Positions 44,376 to 53,660 of a DNA stretch of 64,000 nt are shown piece by piece (position 1 is the stretch's first letter; each line of letters opens with the position of its first letter). The stretch is from Thalassovita taeanensis. GTDB lineage: Bacteria > Pseudomonadota > Alphaproteobacteria > Rhodobacterales > Rhodobacteraceae. Where the stretch lies: contig NZ_FOEP01000006.1 of NCBI RefSeq assembly GCF_900110775.1, positions 124,001 to 188,000 on the forward strand, given 5' to 3'. The position numbers and the translations under genes are program-made. The notes under the pieces are model-generated. The model was not told where the DNA came from and did not search any database. It worked only from the letters and a program-made list of their open reading frames with translations.

Positions 44376-46316
44376 ATGTTTAACAAGATTCTGATTGCGA
44401 ACCGGGGCGAGATTGCGGTTCGGGTGGCGCGTACGGCGCAGGCCATGGGCGTGGGGGTTGTGGCGGTGTATTCCGATGCGGATGCGGCGGCGGCGCATGT
44501 GGCGGTTGCCGACGAGGCGGTGCATATTGGCGGCTCGGCCCCGGCGCAGAGTTATCTGAGGGGGGATGTGATCATCCGGGCGGCGCTGGACACCGGCGCG
44601 CAGGCGATCCATCCGGGATATGGCTTTTTGTCGGAGAACCCGGAGTTTGTCGACGCGGTCGAGGCGGCGGGGCTGGTGTTCATCGGTCCTTCGGCGGCGG
44701 CGATCCGGGCGATGGGGCTGAAGGATGCGGCCAAGGTTTTGATGGAAGAGGCGGGGGTGCCGGTGGTGCCGGGGTATCACGGCGCCAATCAGGACCCCGA
44801 GCATCTGGCAGGTGCGGCCGAGGCGATTGGCTATCCGGTGTTGATCAAGGCGGTTGCCGGTGGCGGCGGCAAGGGGATGCGGCTGGTGGAGGAGCCAGCG
44901 GCATTTCAGGCGGCGTTGGAGAGTGCGCAGAGCGAGGCACGCACGGCCTTTGGCAATGAATCGGTGCTGATCGAGAAGTTCGTCGAGAAGCCGCGCCATA
45001 TCGAGGTGCAGGTGTTTGGCGACGGGACACGGGCGGTGCATTTGTTCGAGCGCGATTGCTCGTTGCAGCGGCGGCATCAGAAGGTGATCGAGGAGGCGCC
45101 GGCCCCAGGCATGACCGAGGTGATGCGCGCGGCGATGGGCCGGGCAGCGGTGACGGCGGCTGAGGCGATCGGATATAAGGGCGCGGGCACGATCGAGTTT
45201 ATCGTCGATGGTTCGGACGGGCTGCGGCCGGATGGGTTCTGGTTCATGGAGATGAACACGCGCTTGCAGGTGGAGCATCCGGTGACGGAGGCGATCACGG
45301 GTGTGGATCTGGTGGAGTGGCAGTTGCGGGTGGCGGCGGGAGAGAGCCTGCCGATGCAGCAGGATGAGTTGCGGATTGGTGGCCACAGCTTTGAGGCGCG
45401 ACTGTATGCAGAGGATGTGCCCAAGGGGTTCTTGCCTGCGACCGGCACCTTGGCGCATCTGGTGTTCCCGGCAGGGGCGCGGGCCGACAGTGGCGTGCGC
45501 GCGGGAGATGCGATCAGCCCGTTTTACGACCCGATGATTGCCAAGCTGATCACCCATGGCCCGACTCGCGATGTGGCGTTGGCGCGGATGAAGGCGGCGT
45601 TGGCAGACTGTCAGGTCGCGGGGACGGTGACGAACCTTGGGTTTCTGTCGGCGCTGTGTGCGGATGCCGGGTTTGCCGCGGGTGATGTGGATACCGGGCT
45701 GATCGGGCGCAATCTGGAGACGCTGGTGGTCGCGCCCGCGCCGGGGGTTTGCGACAAGGCGCTGGCGGCTTTGGCGGGTCTGGGGCTGTTGGACGGTGTC
45801 GGGCCGGTTGGGTTCTCGCTTTGGGAGCCGATGGCGCGCAGTGTCACGCTGAGCTTTGACGGTGAGGCGTTTGATGCGGTGGTGCGGGCGGTTTCGGCTG
45901 AGCATCATCTGGTTGAGATCGAGGGTGTTCAGGTCGAGGCGCGCCGGGTTGGCGGGCACTGGTTGCTGGACGGTGCCCGCGCGGCGCCGGTGGTGGTGAC
46001 CGGCGATCTGGTGACGGTCTTCGCGCAGGCGGGGTTGGGCTTTACGGTGGTGGATCCGCTGGATGTGGCGGCCAGTGGCGCGGCGGCGGGCAATCTGATC
46101 GAGGCGCCGATGCCGGGTCTGGTCAAGGCGGTGTTCGCGGTGGCCGGGCAGGCGGTTCAGGAGGGCGACCGGCTGGCAGTGTTGGAAGCGATGAAGATGG
46201 AGCATTCGCTTTTGGCGGCGCGCGACGGTATCGTGGCGGAGGTGCTGGTGAGTGCGGGCGCGCAGGTTGAGGCGGGGGCTGCGCTGATCCGGCTGGAAGA
46301 AGCAGACGAGGAGTAA
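44376..46316 (+). CDS. mccA: 3-methylcrotonyl-CoA carboxylase, biotin-containing (alpha) subunit
   Basis: 646 residues. Domain order is the biotin carboxylase N-domain (MFNKILIANRGEIAVRVARTAQAMG), the ATP-grasp (KAVAGGGGKGMRLV and ERDCSLQRRHQKVIEEAPAP), and a C-terminal biotinyl domain with EAMKMEH, whose Lys (about residue 606) carries biotin. It carboxylates biotin with bicarbonate and ATP, and MccB uses the product to make 3-methylglutaconyl-CoA. The start has GGAAGGAG upstream. A 20-codon open frame starting at 44321 ends across the mccA start, a possible coupled leader. Confidence 0.95.
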   Translation: MFNKILIANRGEIAVRVARTAQAMGVGVVAVYSDADAAAAHVAVADEAVHIGGSAPAQSYLRGDVIIRAALDTGAQAIHPGYGFLSENPEFVDAVEAAGLVFIGPSAAAIRAMGLKDAAKVLMEEAGVPVVPGYHGANQDPEHLAGAAEAIGYPVLIKAVAGGGGKGMRLVEEPAAFQAALESAQSEARTAFGNESVLIEKFVEKPRHIEVQVFGDGTRAVHLFERDCSLQRRHQKVIEEAPAPGMTEVMRAAMGRAAVTAAEAIGYKGAGTIEFIVDGSDGLRPDGFWFMEMNTRLQVEHPVTEAITGVDLVEWQLRVAAGESLPMQQDELRIGGHSFEARLYAEDVPKGFLPATGTLAHLVFPAGARADSGVRAGDAISPFYDPMIAKLITHGPTRDVALARMKAALADCQVAGTVTNLGFLSALCADAGFAAGDVDTGLIGRNLETLVVAPAPGVCDKALAALAGLGLLDGVGPVGFSLWEPMARSVTLSFDGEAFDAVVRAVSAEHHLVEIEGVQVEARRVGGHWLLDGARAAPVVVTGDLVTVFAQAGLGFTVVDPLDVAASGAAAGNLIEAPMPGLVKAVFAVAGQAVQEGDRLAVLEAMKMEHSLLAARDGIVAEVLVSAGAQVEAGAALIRLEEADEE

Positions 46317-46321
46317 GTCGC

Positions 46322-46981
46322 ATGATCACCCTTCACCACGTTCCGTTTTCGCGCTCGTTCCGAGTGCTTTGGTTGCTGACCGAGATGGGGCAGGACTGCG
46401 AGATCAGGAGCTATGACATTGCGGACGGGTCGCTGCGCGATCCGGCGTTTCTGGCCAAGTCGCCTGCTGGGCGGGTGCCTGCGCTGGAGGTGGACGGCAA
46501 GGTTCTGTTCGAGAGCGGGGCGATTGTGGAATACCTGTGCGAGACCCGGCCCGAGCATGGGTTTGGTCGCGCGCCGGGCGAGGCGGAACGGGCGGAGTAT
46601 CTGATGTGGGTACATTTCGCCGAGACGATGGCGCATGTGATTGCCAACCTCAATCTGCAACATATCTTCCTGCGCGATCCGGCGATGCGGTCGCCCACGG
46701 TGCTGAAGATCGAGGCGCGGCGGTTGGCGGGAACGATGCAGGTGATGGAGCAGGCGCTGGCGGATCGCGACTGGTTATTGCCAGGCGGGTTTTCGGCGGC
46801 GGATATGATGATGGGGTTCAATCTGTTCTCGGCGCCTTATTACGTGAAGATGGAGCCGTTTCCGGCGCTGCGGGCCTATATGGCGCGGGTCGAGGCGCGG
46901 GAGGGATACCAGGCGGCGCGGGCACTGGACGGGGAGCAGCGGTTTTATGCGAAGCCGTTTTACCCGTTCGACGCGACCTGA
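46322..46981 (+). CDS. Glutathione S-transferase-family protein
   Basis: 219 residues. The thioredoxin-like N-domain is MITLHHVPFSRSFRVLWLLTEMGQDCEI followed by SPAGRVPALEVDGKVLFESGAIVEYL (the cis-Pro and SGAI glutathione-binding segment). The C-domain is all-helical with a Trp at about 143 and ADMMMGFNLF. It sits 5 bases after mccA in the leucine cluster. Its role there is unknown; it may act on an electrophilic enoyl-CoA by-product, which is speculative. Confidence 0.9.
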   Translation: MITLHHVPFSRSFRVLWLLTEMGQDCEIRSYDIADGSLRDPAFLAKSPAGRVPALEVDGKVLFESGAIVEYLCETRPEHGFGRAPGEAERAEYLMWVHFAETMAHVIANLNLQHIFLRDPAMRSPTVLKIEARRLAGTMQVMEQALADRDWLLPGGFSAADMMMGFNLFSAPYYVKMEPFPALRAYMARVEAREGYQAARALDGEQRFYAKPFYPFDAT

Positions 46982-46989
46982 GCGGCGCG

Positions 46990-47036
46990 TTTGTGGCGGG
47001 GCTCTGGTTCGGAATATTTGGAAAATGTGAAGGGCG
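46990..47036 (+). repeat. Copy 3 of the recurrent intergenic motif
   Basis: Reads TTTGTGGCGGGGCTCTGG then GGAATATTTGGAAAATGTGA. Bases 47011-47033 match copy 1 (5838-5860 on minus) at 21 of 23 positions, and the front half TTTGTGGCGGG also appears in copy 2 at 44220. It lies between the GST gene and HMG-CoA lyase. Confidence 0.6.
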
Positions 47037-47088
47037 GGCGCCGTTGTTGGCGTGCGTGTGGGGCTGAGCCGTGCGGCAGGGGGACAGA

Positions 47089-47943
47089 ATGGCAGAGCGG
47101 GTAGAGATATTTGAGGTCGGCCCGCGGGACGGGTTGCAGAACGAGACGCGGATGATCCCGGTGGAGGAGAAGATCGCGCTGGTGGATTGCCTGAGCGGGG
47201 CGGGGTTTCGCCGGATCGAAGTGGCGAGTTTTGTCAGCCCTAAGTGGGTGCCGCAGATGGCAGACGGGGCGCAGGTTCTGGCCGGGATCACCCGCGCGCC
47301 GGGGGTGTCCTATGCGGCTTTGACGCCGAATATGCGGGGGTTGGAGGCGGCCTTGGCGGCAAAGGCGGATGAGGTGGCGATTTTCGGCGCGGCCTCGGAG
47401 GGGTTTTCCAAGGCCAATATCAACGCGACGATTGCCGAGAGCCTGGAGCGGTTCCGGCCGGTGGCGGCGGCGGCGCGGGCTGCTGGGGTACGGGTGCGGG
47501 GCTATATCTCTTGCGTGGTGGAGTGTCCTTATGATGGGGCGGTGGCACCGGGCAAGGTCGCGGAGGTCGCGGCCGAGCTGGATGCGATGGGCTGCTATGA
47601 GATCTCATTGGGCGATACCATCGGGCGCGGCAGGCCCGAGGCGATCGGGGCGATGCTGGAGGCGGTTTTGGGCGTGATCCCGGCGGCGCGGCTGGCGGGG
47701 CATTATCATGACACCGGCGGGCGGGCTTTGGAGAATATCGAGGTTTCGCTGGAAAAGGGCCTGCGGGTGTTTGACGGGGCGGTGGGCGGATTGGGCGGTT
47801 GCCCTTACGCGCCGGGCGCTGCGGGCAATGTGGCGACCGAGGCGGTGAATGCGCGGCTGTTGGCCTTGGGATATGAAACCGGGCTGGACCCGGAGGTTTT
47901 GGAACGCGCGGCGGCAATGGCCCGTGCGATGCGGGGGGCATGA
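47089..47943 (+). CDS. mvaB: Hydroxymethylglutaryl-CoA lyase
   Basis: 284 residues from the ATG at 47089 (GGGGGAC upstream). The aldolase-type barrel begins VEIFEVGPRDGLQNE (metal-binding Asp), then EVASFVSPKWVPQMAD. Near the C-terminus GGLGGCPYAPGAAGNVATE contains the catalytic Cys signature of HMG-CoA lyases. It cleaves HMG-CoA to acetoacetate and acetyl-CoA, the last step of leucine breakdown. The stop is one base before the ATG of the enoyl-CoA hydratase gene. Confidence 0.95.
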   Translation: MAERVEIFEVGPRDGLQNETRMIPVEEKIALVDCLSGAGFRRIEVASFVSPKWVPQMADGAQVLAGITRAPGVSYAALTPNMRGLEAALAAKADEVAIFGAASEGFSKANINATIAESLERFRPVAAAARAAGVRVRGYISCVVECPYDGAVAPGKVAEVAAELDAMGCYEISLGDTIGRGRPEAIGAMLEAVLGVIPAARLAGHYHDTGGRALENIEVSLEKGLRVFDGAVGGLGGCPYAPGAAGNVATEAVNARLLALGYETGLDPEVLERAAAMARAMRGA

Positions 47944-47944
47944 G

Positions 47945-48727
47945 ATGAGCAAGGTGGTTTCGATCGAGACGGATGCGCGCGGCGTGGCGACGCTGTGGCT
48001 GGACCGCGAGGAAAAGCACAACGCCCTGTCGGCGCAGATGATTGCGCAGGTGCATCAGGCGGCGCTGGACCTTGGCGCGGATGACAGCGTGCGGGTGGTG
48101 GTTCTGGCCGCGAAGGGGCGGACGTTCTGCGCGGGCGGCGATCTGGCGTGGATGCAGGCGCAGATGGCCGAAGCGCCCGACGTGCGATCCGAGCAGGCGG
48201 GGCGGCTGGCCTGGATGTTGCAGGCGCTGAACATGCTGCCCAAGCCGCTGATCGGGCGGGTACAGGGCAATGCCTTTGGTGGCGGTGTGGGCATGGCCAG
48301 CGTGTGCGATATCGCGATCGGGACCGACGCGGTGCTGATGGGGCTGACCGAAACGCGCCTGGGGCTGATCCCGGCCACCATCGGGCCGTATGTCTGTGCC
48401 CGGATGGGTGAGGCGAAGGCGCGGCAGGTGTTCATGTCGGGCCGCCGCTTTGGTGCGGCAGAGGCGGTTGGTCTGGGGCTTTTGGCGCGGGCGGTGCCGG
48501 AGGCGGAACTGGACGCGGCGGTGGAGGCCGAGGTGGCGCCTTATCTGGAGTGTGCACCGGGTGCGGTGGCGCGCGCCAAGGCGCTGTTGCGGCGAATGGG
48601 GCCGGTGATCGACGACGCGCTGATCCGGCACACGATCGACGAGCTGGCGCTGTGCTGGGACGGTGCGGAAGCGCCCGAAGGCATCGCCGCATTTTTCGGC
48701 AAGCGCAAACCGGTCTGGCAGGGCTAG
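47945..48727 (+). CDS. liuC: Enoyl-CoA hydratase/isomerase family, probable methylglutaconyl-CoA hydratase
   Basis: 260 residues from the ATG at 47945. Crotonase signatures are LWLDREEKHNALSAQMIAQVHQA, AKGRTFCAGGDLAWMQ (oxyanion hole), GRVQGNAFGGGVGMASVCDIAIG and ETRLGLIPATIGPYV. Within a cluster that makes 3-methylglutaconyl-CoA, the missing step to HMG-CoA is hydration, so this is the likely methylglutaconyl-CoA hydratase. The last gene of the liu cluster; no terminator with a T-run follows. Confidence 0.9.
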   Translation: MSKVVSIETDARGVATLWLDREEKHNALSAQMIAQVHQAALDLGADDSVRVVVLAAKGRTFCAGGDLAWMQAQMAEAPDVRSEQAGRLAWMLQALNMLPKPLIGRVQGNAFGGGVGMASVCDIAIGTDAVLMGLTETRLGLIPATIGPYVCARMGEAKARQVFMSGRRFGAAEAVGLGLLARAVPEAELDAAVEAEVAPYLECAPGAVARAKALLRRMGPVIDDALIRHTIDELALCWDGAEAPEGIAAFFGKRKPVWQG

Positions 48728-49152
48728 GTCATCGCCGCGAGTCGGTGCCGTGATCTTGGTCGGGGCGGTGAGCGATTCTTTGGCGTCGCGATCAGGGGCT
48801 GCGCTTTTTTCGGGCAGGGCGGTTTCGGCGCGGTTTGTGAAAAGATGTATGCCTGACGCCCGTTTGCGGAGAATCGCCACGCGGGCGGGCGGTTTGGCGC
48901 GGCAGAATCCGCGCCGGGAGGCCGCTATGCCGGCAGAACGCCGCTTTTCCGTCCAAAAAAACTGTTGACCAATTGCCGCAGCCGGTTGGTGCGGGGGCGC
49001 GGTGTGCGGTTGTATACTGAGAAAAACCGGATACTTTCATCTTTATGAATATGATACAGGTTCGGTTGACCCTGACAAGGGGCGGGAGTAAACCCGGCGT
49101 TAGCTAAATCAGCCTACTGACTGCGCCTGTTGCGTGCATGAAAGGAGCCACC
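48728..49152. other. Intergenic region upstream of the nuo operon
   Basis: 425 bases with no convincing gene; small open frames on both strands have no ribosome site. It contains a 7-base-stem hairpin GGCGCGG-6-CCGCGCC (48896-48915) without a T-run, and a TATACT box at 49013-49018 with only a poor -35. The last 135 bases are richer in A+T and probably hold the nuo promoter and leader. The nuoA ribosome site AAAGGAG is at 49140-49146. Confidence 0.5.
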
Positions 49153-49518
49153 GTGGAAGAGATGCTGAGGGAATACCTTCCCATTCTCGTCTTTCTGGCC
49201 ATTGCCATCGTCCTTGGCCTTGTTCTTATCCTTGCTGCTGTTGTTCTTGCGGTGCGAAATCCGGACCCGGAAAAAGTGTCGGCCTATGAATGTGGGTTCA
49301 ACGCTTTTGATGACGCGCGGATGAAATTCGACGTGCGGTTCTATCTGGTGTCGATCCTGTTCATCATCTTCGATCTTGAGATCGCCTTTCTGTTCCCATG
49401 GGCAGTGGCGTTCAAGGATATCTCGATGGTGGGGTTCTGGTCGATGATGGTGTTCCTGGGCGTTCTGACCGCAGGCTTTGCATATGAGTGGAAGAAGGGG
49501 GCGCTGGAATGGGAGTGA
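49153..49518 (+). CDS. nuoA: NADH-quinone oxidoreductase subunit A
   Basis: 121 residues from a GTG at 49153, chosen because AAAGGAG lies 6 bases upstream; an ATG at 49138 would place that site inside the gene. Three membrane helices, with the family motif [41 protein letters not shown]. It is part of the membrane arm near the quinone site of complex I. First gene of the nuo operon. nuoB starts within its last codons. Confidence 0.95.
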   Translation: MEEMLREYLPILVFLAIAIVLGLVLILAAVVLAVRNPDPEKVSAYECGFNAFDDARMKFDVRFYLVSILFIIFDLEIAFLFPWAVAFKDISMVGFWSMMVFLGVLTAGFAYEWKKGALEWE

Positions 49519-50057
49519 TGTCGCAAGGCGTGCAGACTGGCACCAATACTGCCGGGATGGACCGCGAGGTTGCCACGCAGCAGCTGAATGCCGAGTTGCA
49601 GGACAAGGGTTTTTTGCTGACCTCGGTTGATGATGTGATCAACTGGGCGCGCACCGGGTCCTTGCACTGGATGACTTTTGGTCTGGCGTGCTGTGCGGTC
49701 GAGATGATGCACACCTCGATGCCGCGCTACGATCTGGAGCGGTACGGCACGGCGCCACGCGCCAGCCCGCGTCAGTCGGATCTGATGATTGTGGCCGGCA
49801 CGCTGACCAACAAGATGGCCCCGGCGCTGCGCAAGGTTTACGACCAGATGCCTGAACCGCGGTATGTGATCTCGATGGGGTCCTGCGCCAATGGCGGGGG
49901 GTATTACCACTATAGCTATAGTGTCGTGCGCGGCTGTGACCGGATCGTTCCGGTTGATGTCTATGTGCCGGGCTGTCCGCCGACGGCCGAGGCGCTGATG
50001 TACGGGCTGATGCAGCTGCAACGCAAAATCCGCCGCACCGGCACGATCGTGCGCTGA
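49509..50057 (+). CDS. nuoB: NADH-quinone oxidoreductase subunit B
   Basis: 182 residues from the ATG at 49509, which overlaps the nuoA stop by 10 bases; the ATG at 49518 is an alternative. It carries the cluster N2 ligands in [40 protein letters not shown] and [11 protein letters not shown]. The N2 iron-sulfur cluster passes electrons to quinone. The tail is Arg-rich ([10 protein letters not shown]). Confidence 0.96.
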   Translation: MGVMSQGVQTGTNTAGMDREVATQQLNAELQDKGFLLTSVDDVINWARTGSLHWMTFGLACCAVEMMHTSMPRYDLERYGTAPRASPRQSDLMIVAGTLTNKMAPALRKVYDQMPEPRYVISMGSCANGGGYYHYSYSVVRGCDRIVPVDVYVPGCPPTAEALMYGLMQLQRKIRRTGTIVR

Positions 50058-50081
50058 TCCGGGCGTGGAAGGAAGATGATG

Positions 50082-50690
50082 ATGAGTGATGCGCTGAGTG
50101 AACTGGGCACCCATATCGAGCTGAAGCGGCCCGATTGCGTGATCGGCTGGGAGGTCGCCTTTGGCGAGCTGACGATTGATGTGGTCCTTGCGAATATCGT
50201 GGGCTTTGTCGAGTTCCTGAAGACCGACGCGACCTGCAAATTCTCGTCGCTGGTGGATATCACCGGGGTGGATTACCCCGACCGGATCAAGCGGTTCGAC
50301 GTGGTGTATCACCTGCTGTCGATGTACCAGAACCAGCGCATTCGCCTGCGGGTGTCGGTGCGCGAGGATGATCTGGTGCCGTCGATCATCGAGGTTCACC
50401 CCTGTGCGAACTGGTTCGAGCGCGAGGTGTTCGACATGTTCGGTGTGATCTTCAGCGGCCACCCCGATTTGCGGCGTCTGCTGACGGATTATGGTTTTCG
50501 CGGGCATCCGCTGCGCAAGGATTTCCCGACCACCGGCTATACCGAGGTGCGGTATGACGAGGCGCTGAAGCGGGTTGTCTATGAACCGGTGTCGCTGGTG
50601 CAGGAATATCGCCAGTTTGATTTCATGTCCCCGTGGGAGGGTGCGCATTACATCCTGCCGGGCGATGAGAAGAAAGAGGGCGCGAAATGA
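50082..50690 (+). CDS. nuoC: NADH-quinone oxidoreductase subunit C
   Basis: 202 residues. Three consecutive in-frame ATG codons lie at 50076, 50079 and 50082; the last sits best behind GGAAGGAAG. The 30-kDa family signature is [37 protein letters not shown]. It is a peripheral-arm structural subunit. The 3' end overlaps nuoD by 4 bases. Confidence 0.96.
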   Translation: MSDALSELGTHIELKRPDCVIGWEVAFGELTIDVVLANIVGFVEFLKTDATCKFSSLVDITGVDYPDRIKRFDVVYHLLSMYQNQRIRLRVSVREDDLVPSIIEVHPCANWFEREVFDMFGVIFSGHPDLRRLLTDYGFRGHPLRKDFPTTGYTEVRYDEALKRVVYEPVSLVQEYRQFDFMSPWEGAHYILPGDEKKEGAK

Positions 50691-51913
50691 TGGATGGCTC
50701 GAAATTTGACGACGGCAGCACCGACGCGCTGAGCGGCGAGCAGAAAATCCGCAATTTCAACATCAACTTCGGCCCGCAGCACCCTGCGGCGCACGGCGTG
50801 TTGCGTCTGGTGCTGGAGCTGGACGGCGAGATCGTGGAACGCTGCGATCCGCATATCGGCCTGCTGCATCGTGGCACCGAAAAGCTGATGGAAAGCCGGA
50901 CGTATCTGCAGAACCTGCCCTATCTGGACCGGTTGGATTACGTGGCGCCGATGAACCAGGAACATGCCTGGTGTCTGGCGATCGAAAAGCTGACCGGGGT
51001 GGAAGTGCCGCGGCGGGCCAGCCTGATCCGGGTGCTGTATTCCGAGATCGGCCGGGTGCTGAACCACCTGCTGAACGTGACGACGCAGGCCATGGACGTG
51101 GGCGCGCTGACGCCGCCGCTGTGGGGGTTTGAAGAGCGCGAAAAGCTGATGATTTTCTATGAGCGGGCCTGTGGCGCGCGTCTGCATGCGGCCTATTTTC
51201 GGCCCGGCGGCGTGCATCAGGATCTGCCCGACGCGTTGCTGGATGATATCGAGGAGTGGGCGATCGAATTTCCCGCCATTCTGGATGACATCGACGGGCT
51301 GCTGACCGAAAACCGGATCTTCAAGCAGCGCAACGCCGATATCGGCATCGTGACCGAGGAAGACATTCAGACCTATGGCTTCAGCGGCGTGATGGTGCGC
51401 GGCTCGGGGCTGGCGTGGGATTTGCGGCGCGCGCAGCCCTATGAATGCTATGACGAGTTCGAGTTCCAGATCCCCGTCGGCAAGAATGGCGATTGTTACG
51501 ATCGCTATCTGTGCCGGATGGAGGAGATGCGGCAATCGACCAGCATCATCCGTCAGGCGATTGTCAAACTGCGCGAATGCCCCGGTGATGTTCTGGCGCG
51601 CGGCAAGCTGACGCCGCCGAAACGCGGTGAGATGAAGACCTCGATGGAGGCGCTGATCCATCACTTCAAGCTGTATACCGAAGGGTTCCACGTGCCCGCA
51701 GGCGAGGTTTATGCCGCCGTTGAGGCGCCCAAGGGCGAGTTCGGCGTGTATCTGGTGGCCGATGGCAGCAACAAGCCGTACCGTGCCAAGCTGCGTGCGC
51801 CGGGGTTCCTGCATTTGCAGGCGATGGACCATGTGGCGACCGGGCATCAGCTGGCGGATATCGCCGCGATTATCGGGACGATGGATATCGTTTTCGGCGA
51901 GGTGGACCGGTGA
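50687..51913 (+). CDS. nuoD: NADH-quinone oxidoreductase subunit D
   Basis: 408 residues. The 49-kDa family sequence starts [26 protein letters not shown], with the conserved His (quinone pocket), [29 protein letters not shown], and the C-terminal FGEVDR. It shares the quinone site with NuoB and is related to hydrogenase large subunits. A short lipoprotein-like gene starts in its stop codon (TGATG). Confidence 0.97.
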   Translation: MMDGSKFDDGSTDALSGEQKIRNFNINFGPQHPAAHGVLRLVLELDGEIVERCDPHIGLLHRGTEKLMESRTYLQNLPYLDRLDYVAPMNQEHAWCLAIEKLTGVEVPRRASLIRVLYSEIGRVLNHLLNVTTQAMDVGALTPPLWGFEEREKLMIFYERACGARLHAAYFRPGGVHQDLPDALLDDIEEWAIEFPAILDDIDGLLTENRIFKQRNADIGIVTEEDIQTYGFSGVMVRGSGLAWDLRRAQPYECYDEFEFQIPVGKNGDCYDRYLCRMEEMRQSTSIIRQAIVKLRECPGDVLARGKLTPPKRGEMKTSMEALIHHFKLYTEGFHVPAGEVYAAVEAPKGEFGVYLVADGSNKPYRAKLRAPGFLHLQAMDHVATGHQLADIAAIIGTMDIVFGEVDR

Positions 51914-52245
51914 TGGCGGTGGGCGTGGCCAAGCGGGCCAACCTGCGCGAGGCGTTCGGGGTGAACCTGATCAACCTGACGGCGCTGATCTGTGCGGTTG
52001 CGCTGCTGGCGGGCTGCGCTGTGCCGCCGCAGGGGACCTCGGCTGAGGATCTTGCCAATTACGAGGCGGCTGTGGCCAGCATCGGCTGTGTGATGTTCGG
52101 CGAGTCCGATTATCTGCCGGTCGAGTTTCAGACCGGGCTGACACGCGAGCAGGTGATCGCCCTGACACAATACGAACTTGCCGCCGGGAAGGCTGAAAAG
52201 CTGCCCGAGGGTGGGGTCAAACTAATTACCGGAGCCTGTGCCTGA
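51913..52245 (+). CDS. Small putative lipoprotein between nuoD and nuoE
   Basis: 110 residues. A basic N-terminus of about 15 residues is followed by the hydrophobic segment [17 protein letters not shown], where LLAGC is a good lipobox (Cys near 36). The mature part is about 75 residues and acidic, with [40 protein letters not shown]. No known complex I subunit matches. It overlaps nuoD's stop at the front and nuoE's start at the back (TGATG both times), so it is translationally coupled to complex I genes. Confidence 0.8.
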   Translation: MAVGVAKRANLREAFGVNLINLTALICAVALLAGCAVPPQGTSAEDLANYEAAVASIGCVMFGESDYLPVEFQTGLTREQVIALTQYELAAGKAEKLPEGGVKLITGACA

Positions 52246-53420
52246 TGCTACGCCGTCTGTACAAAGATCAACCCGAGAGTTTTGCTTTTGCCCCCGCGAA
52301 CCAGAAATGGGCCGAGGCGCAGATCACCAAATACCCTGAGGGCCGTCAGGCCAGCGCGATCATTCCGCTGCTGTGGCGCGCGCAGGAGCAGGAGGGGTGG
52401 CTGACCCGTCCGGCGATCGAGCATATCGCGGATATGCTGGGCTTGGCCTATATGCGGGCGCTGGAAGTGGCATCGTTCTACTTCATGTTTCAGCTGCAGC
52501 CGGTGGGCTCTGTCGCGCATATCCAGATTTGCGGCACCACGTCGTGCATGATCTGCGGCGCTGAGGATCTGATTGCCGTGTGTCAGGAAAAGATCGCCGC
52601 CAAGCCGCATGAGCTGAGCGCCGATGGCAAGTTTTCCTGGGAAGAGGTCGAGTGCCTTGGCGCCTGCGCCAACGCGCCGATGGCCCAGATCGGCAAGGAT
52701 TATTACGAGGATCTGACCGCGGACAAGCTGCGGGTTATGCTGGATGAGATGGCGGCGGGCAAGGTTCCGGTGCCGGGGCCGCAGAATGGCCGCTATGCCG
52801 CCGAGCCGCTGAGCGGGCTGACCAGCCTGACCGAGTTTGACAGCGGCAAGCAGCAGTATAATGCCAGCGCGCAGTTGGCCGTGGATATTGGCGACAGCAT
52901 CAAGCGGATCGATGGCACGGAAGTGCCGTTGCTGACGCCGTGGTTGGGGAAAACGGGGGCGGCGGTTGAGCCTGCGCCTGCGAAACCGGCACCTGTCAAA
53001 GCGCCGACTGCTGAAGCCGTGAAAGAGGTTGAGCCGAAACCGGCGGCCGAAGCGCCTGCGGACAAGACCGGCGTGACCAAGCAGGCCGCTGTGGCCGAGG
53101 CCAAGGGCACGCCCGAGGGCGCTGCAGCCGAGGGCACGAAGCCCGCAGGTTTGAGTGCGGCGCGCGAAGGCGGGGCAGATGATCTGAAGGCCATCAAGGG
53201 TGTTGGTCCGAAGCTGGAGCTGTTGCTGCACGAGCTGGGTTTTTACCACTATGACCAGATCGCGGGATGGACGGTGGACGAGATTGCCTGGGTCGATCAG
53301 AACCTCAAGGGGTTCAAGGGCCGGGTCAGCCGCGACGAGTGGGTGGCACAGGCGAAAATTCTGGCGGCGGGTGGCGAGACCGAGTTTTCGAAGCGCGTTG
53401 ACAAGGGTGGCGTGTACTGA
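52245..53420 (+). CDS. nuoE: NADH-quinone oxidoreductase subunit E with C-terminal helix-hairpin-helix-like extension
   Basis: 391 residues, about twice the usual 165-170. Residues 1 to about 165 are the 24-kDa subunit with the 2Fe-2S ligands in [15 protein letters not shown] and [24 protein letters not shown] spacer and an Ala/Pro/Lys-rich linker (about 240-310) lead to a last domain (about 312-391) with [29 protein letters not shown], a helix-hairpin-helix-like fold resembling those in DNA-binding proteins. NuoE passes electrons from FMN via cluster N1a. Similar extensions occur in other alphaproteobacteria; their role is unclear. Confidence 0.9.
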   Translation: MLRRLYKDQPESFAFAPANQKWAEAQITKYPEGRQASAIIPLLWRAQEQEGWLTRPAIEHIADMLGLAYMRALEVASFYFMFQLQPVGSVAHIQICGTTSCMICGAEDLIAVCQEKIAAKPHELSADGKFSWEEVECLGACANAPMAQIGKDYYEDLTADKLRVMLDEMAAGKVPVPGPQNGRYAAEPLSGLTSLTEFDSGKQQYNASAQLAVDIGDSIKRIDGTEVPLLTPWLGKTGAAVEPAPAKPAPVKAPTAEAVKEVEPKPAAEAPADKTGVTKQAAVAEAKGTPEGAAAEGTKPAGLSAAREGGADDLKAIKGVGPKLELLLHELGFYHYDQIAGWTVDEIAWVDQNLKGFKGRVSRDEWVAQAKILAAGGETEFSKRVDKGGVY

Positions 53421-53656
53421 TGGCAGATGAGCTGGACGCACAATTGGCACGGAAGGGGCGGACCGTTGCGGTGGTCATCGCCGGTGCCATGGTGCTTTGG
53501 CTTGGTCTGAACTTTCTGGGGCAGCAGTTGGGGTGGCCGCAGCGCTTTGCCTTTCTGTTCGACTTCGCCGCGATCGCCGCGCTGATTTGGGCGCTGGTCG
53601 TGACTTTTCAAATCCGGCGTGCGCGCCGCGACAGTAATACTAACGGGCAGAGGTAA
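53420..53656 (+). CDS. Small membrane protein in the nuo operon (DUF5337-like)
   Basis: 78 residues starting within the nuoE stop (TGATG). Two membrane segments (about residues 16-36 and 43-63) follow a charged N-terminus [15 protein letters not shown]. The C-terminus [13 protein letters not shown] is basic and likely cytoplasmic. I recall such proteins named DUF5337 in Rhodobacterales nuo clusters, but have not checked. nuoF starts 4 bases later. Possible assembly or stability factor; no evidence beyond position. Confidence 0.75.
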   Translation: MADELDAQLARKGRTVAVVIAGAMVLWLGLNFLGQQLGWPQRFAFLFDFAAIAALIWALVVTFQIRRARRDSNTNGQR

Positions 53657-53660
53657 TCGG

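Noticed and set aside
42585-46205. A 1206-codon open frame on the minus strand across mccB and mccA
   Set aside because: It lies wholly antisense to two well-identified genes; long shadow frames are expected in G+C-rich DNA. Its composition (Arg/His/Pro-rich) is not protein-like and it has no family motif.
48663-49040. Short frames on both strands in the gap before nuoA
   Set aside because: No ribosome site, atypical composition and mutual overlap; the region is better read as intergenic leader.
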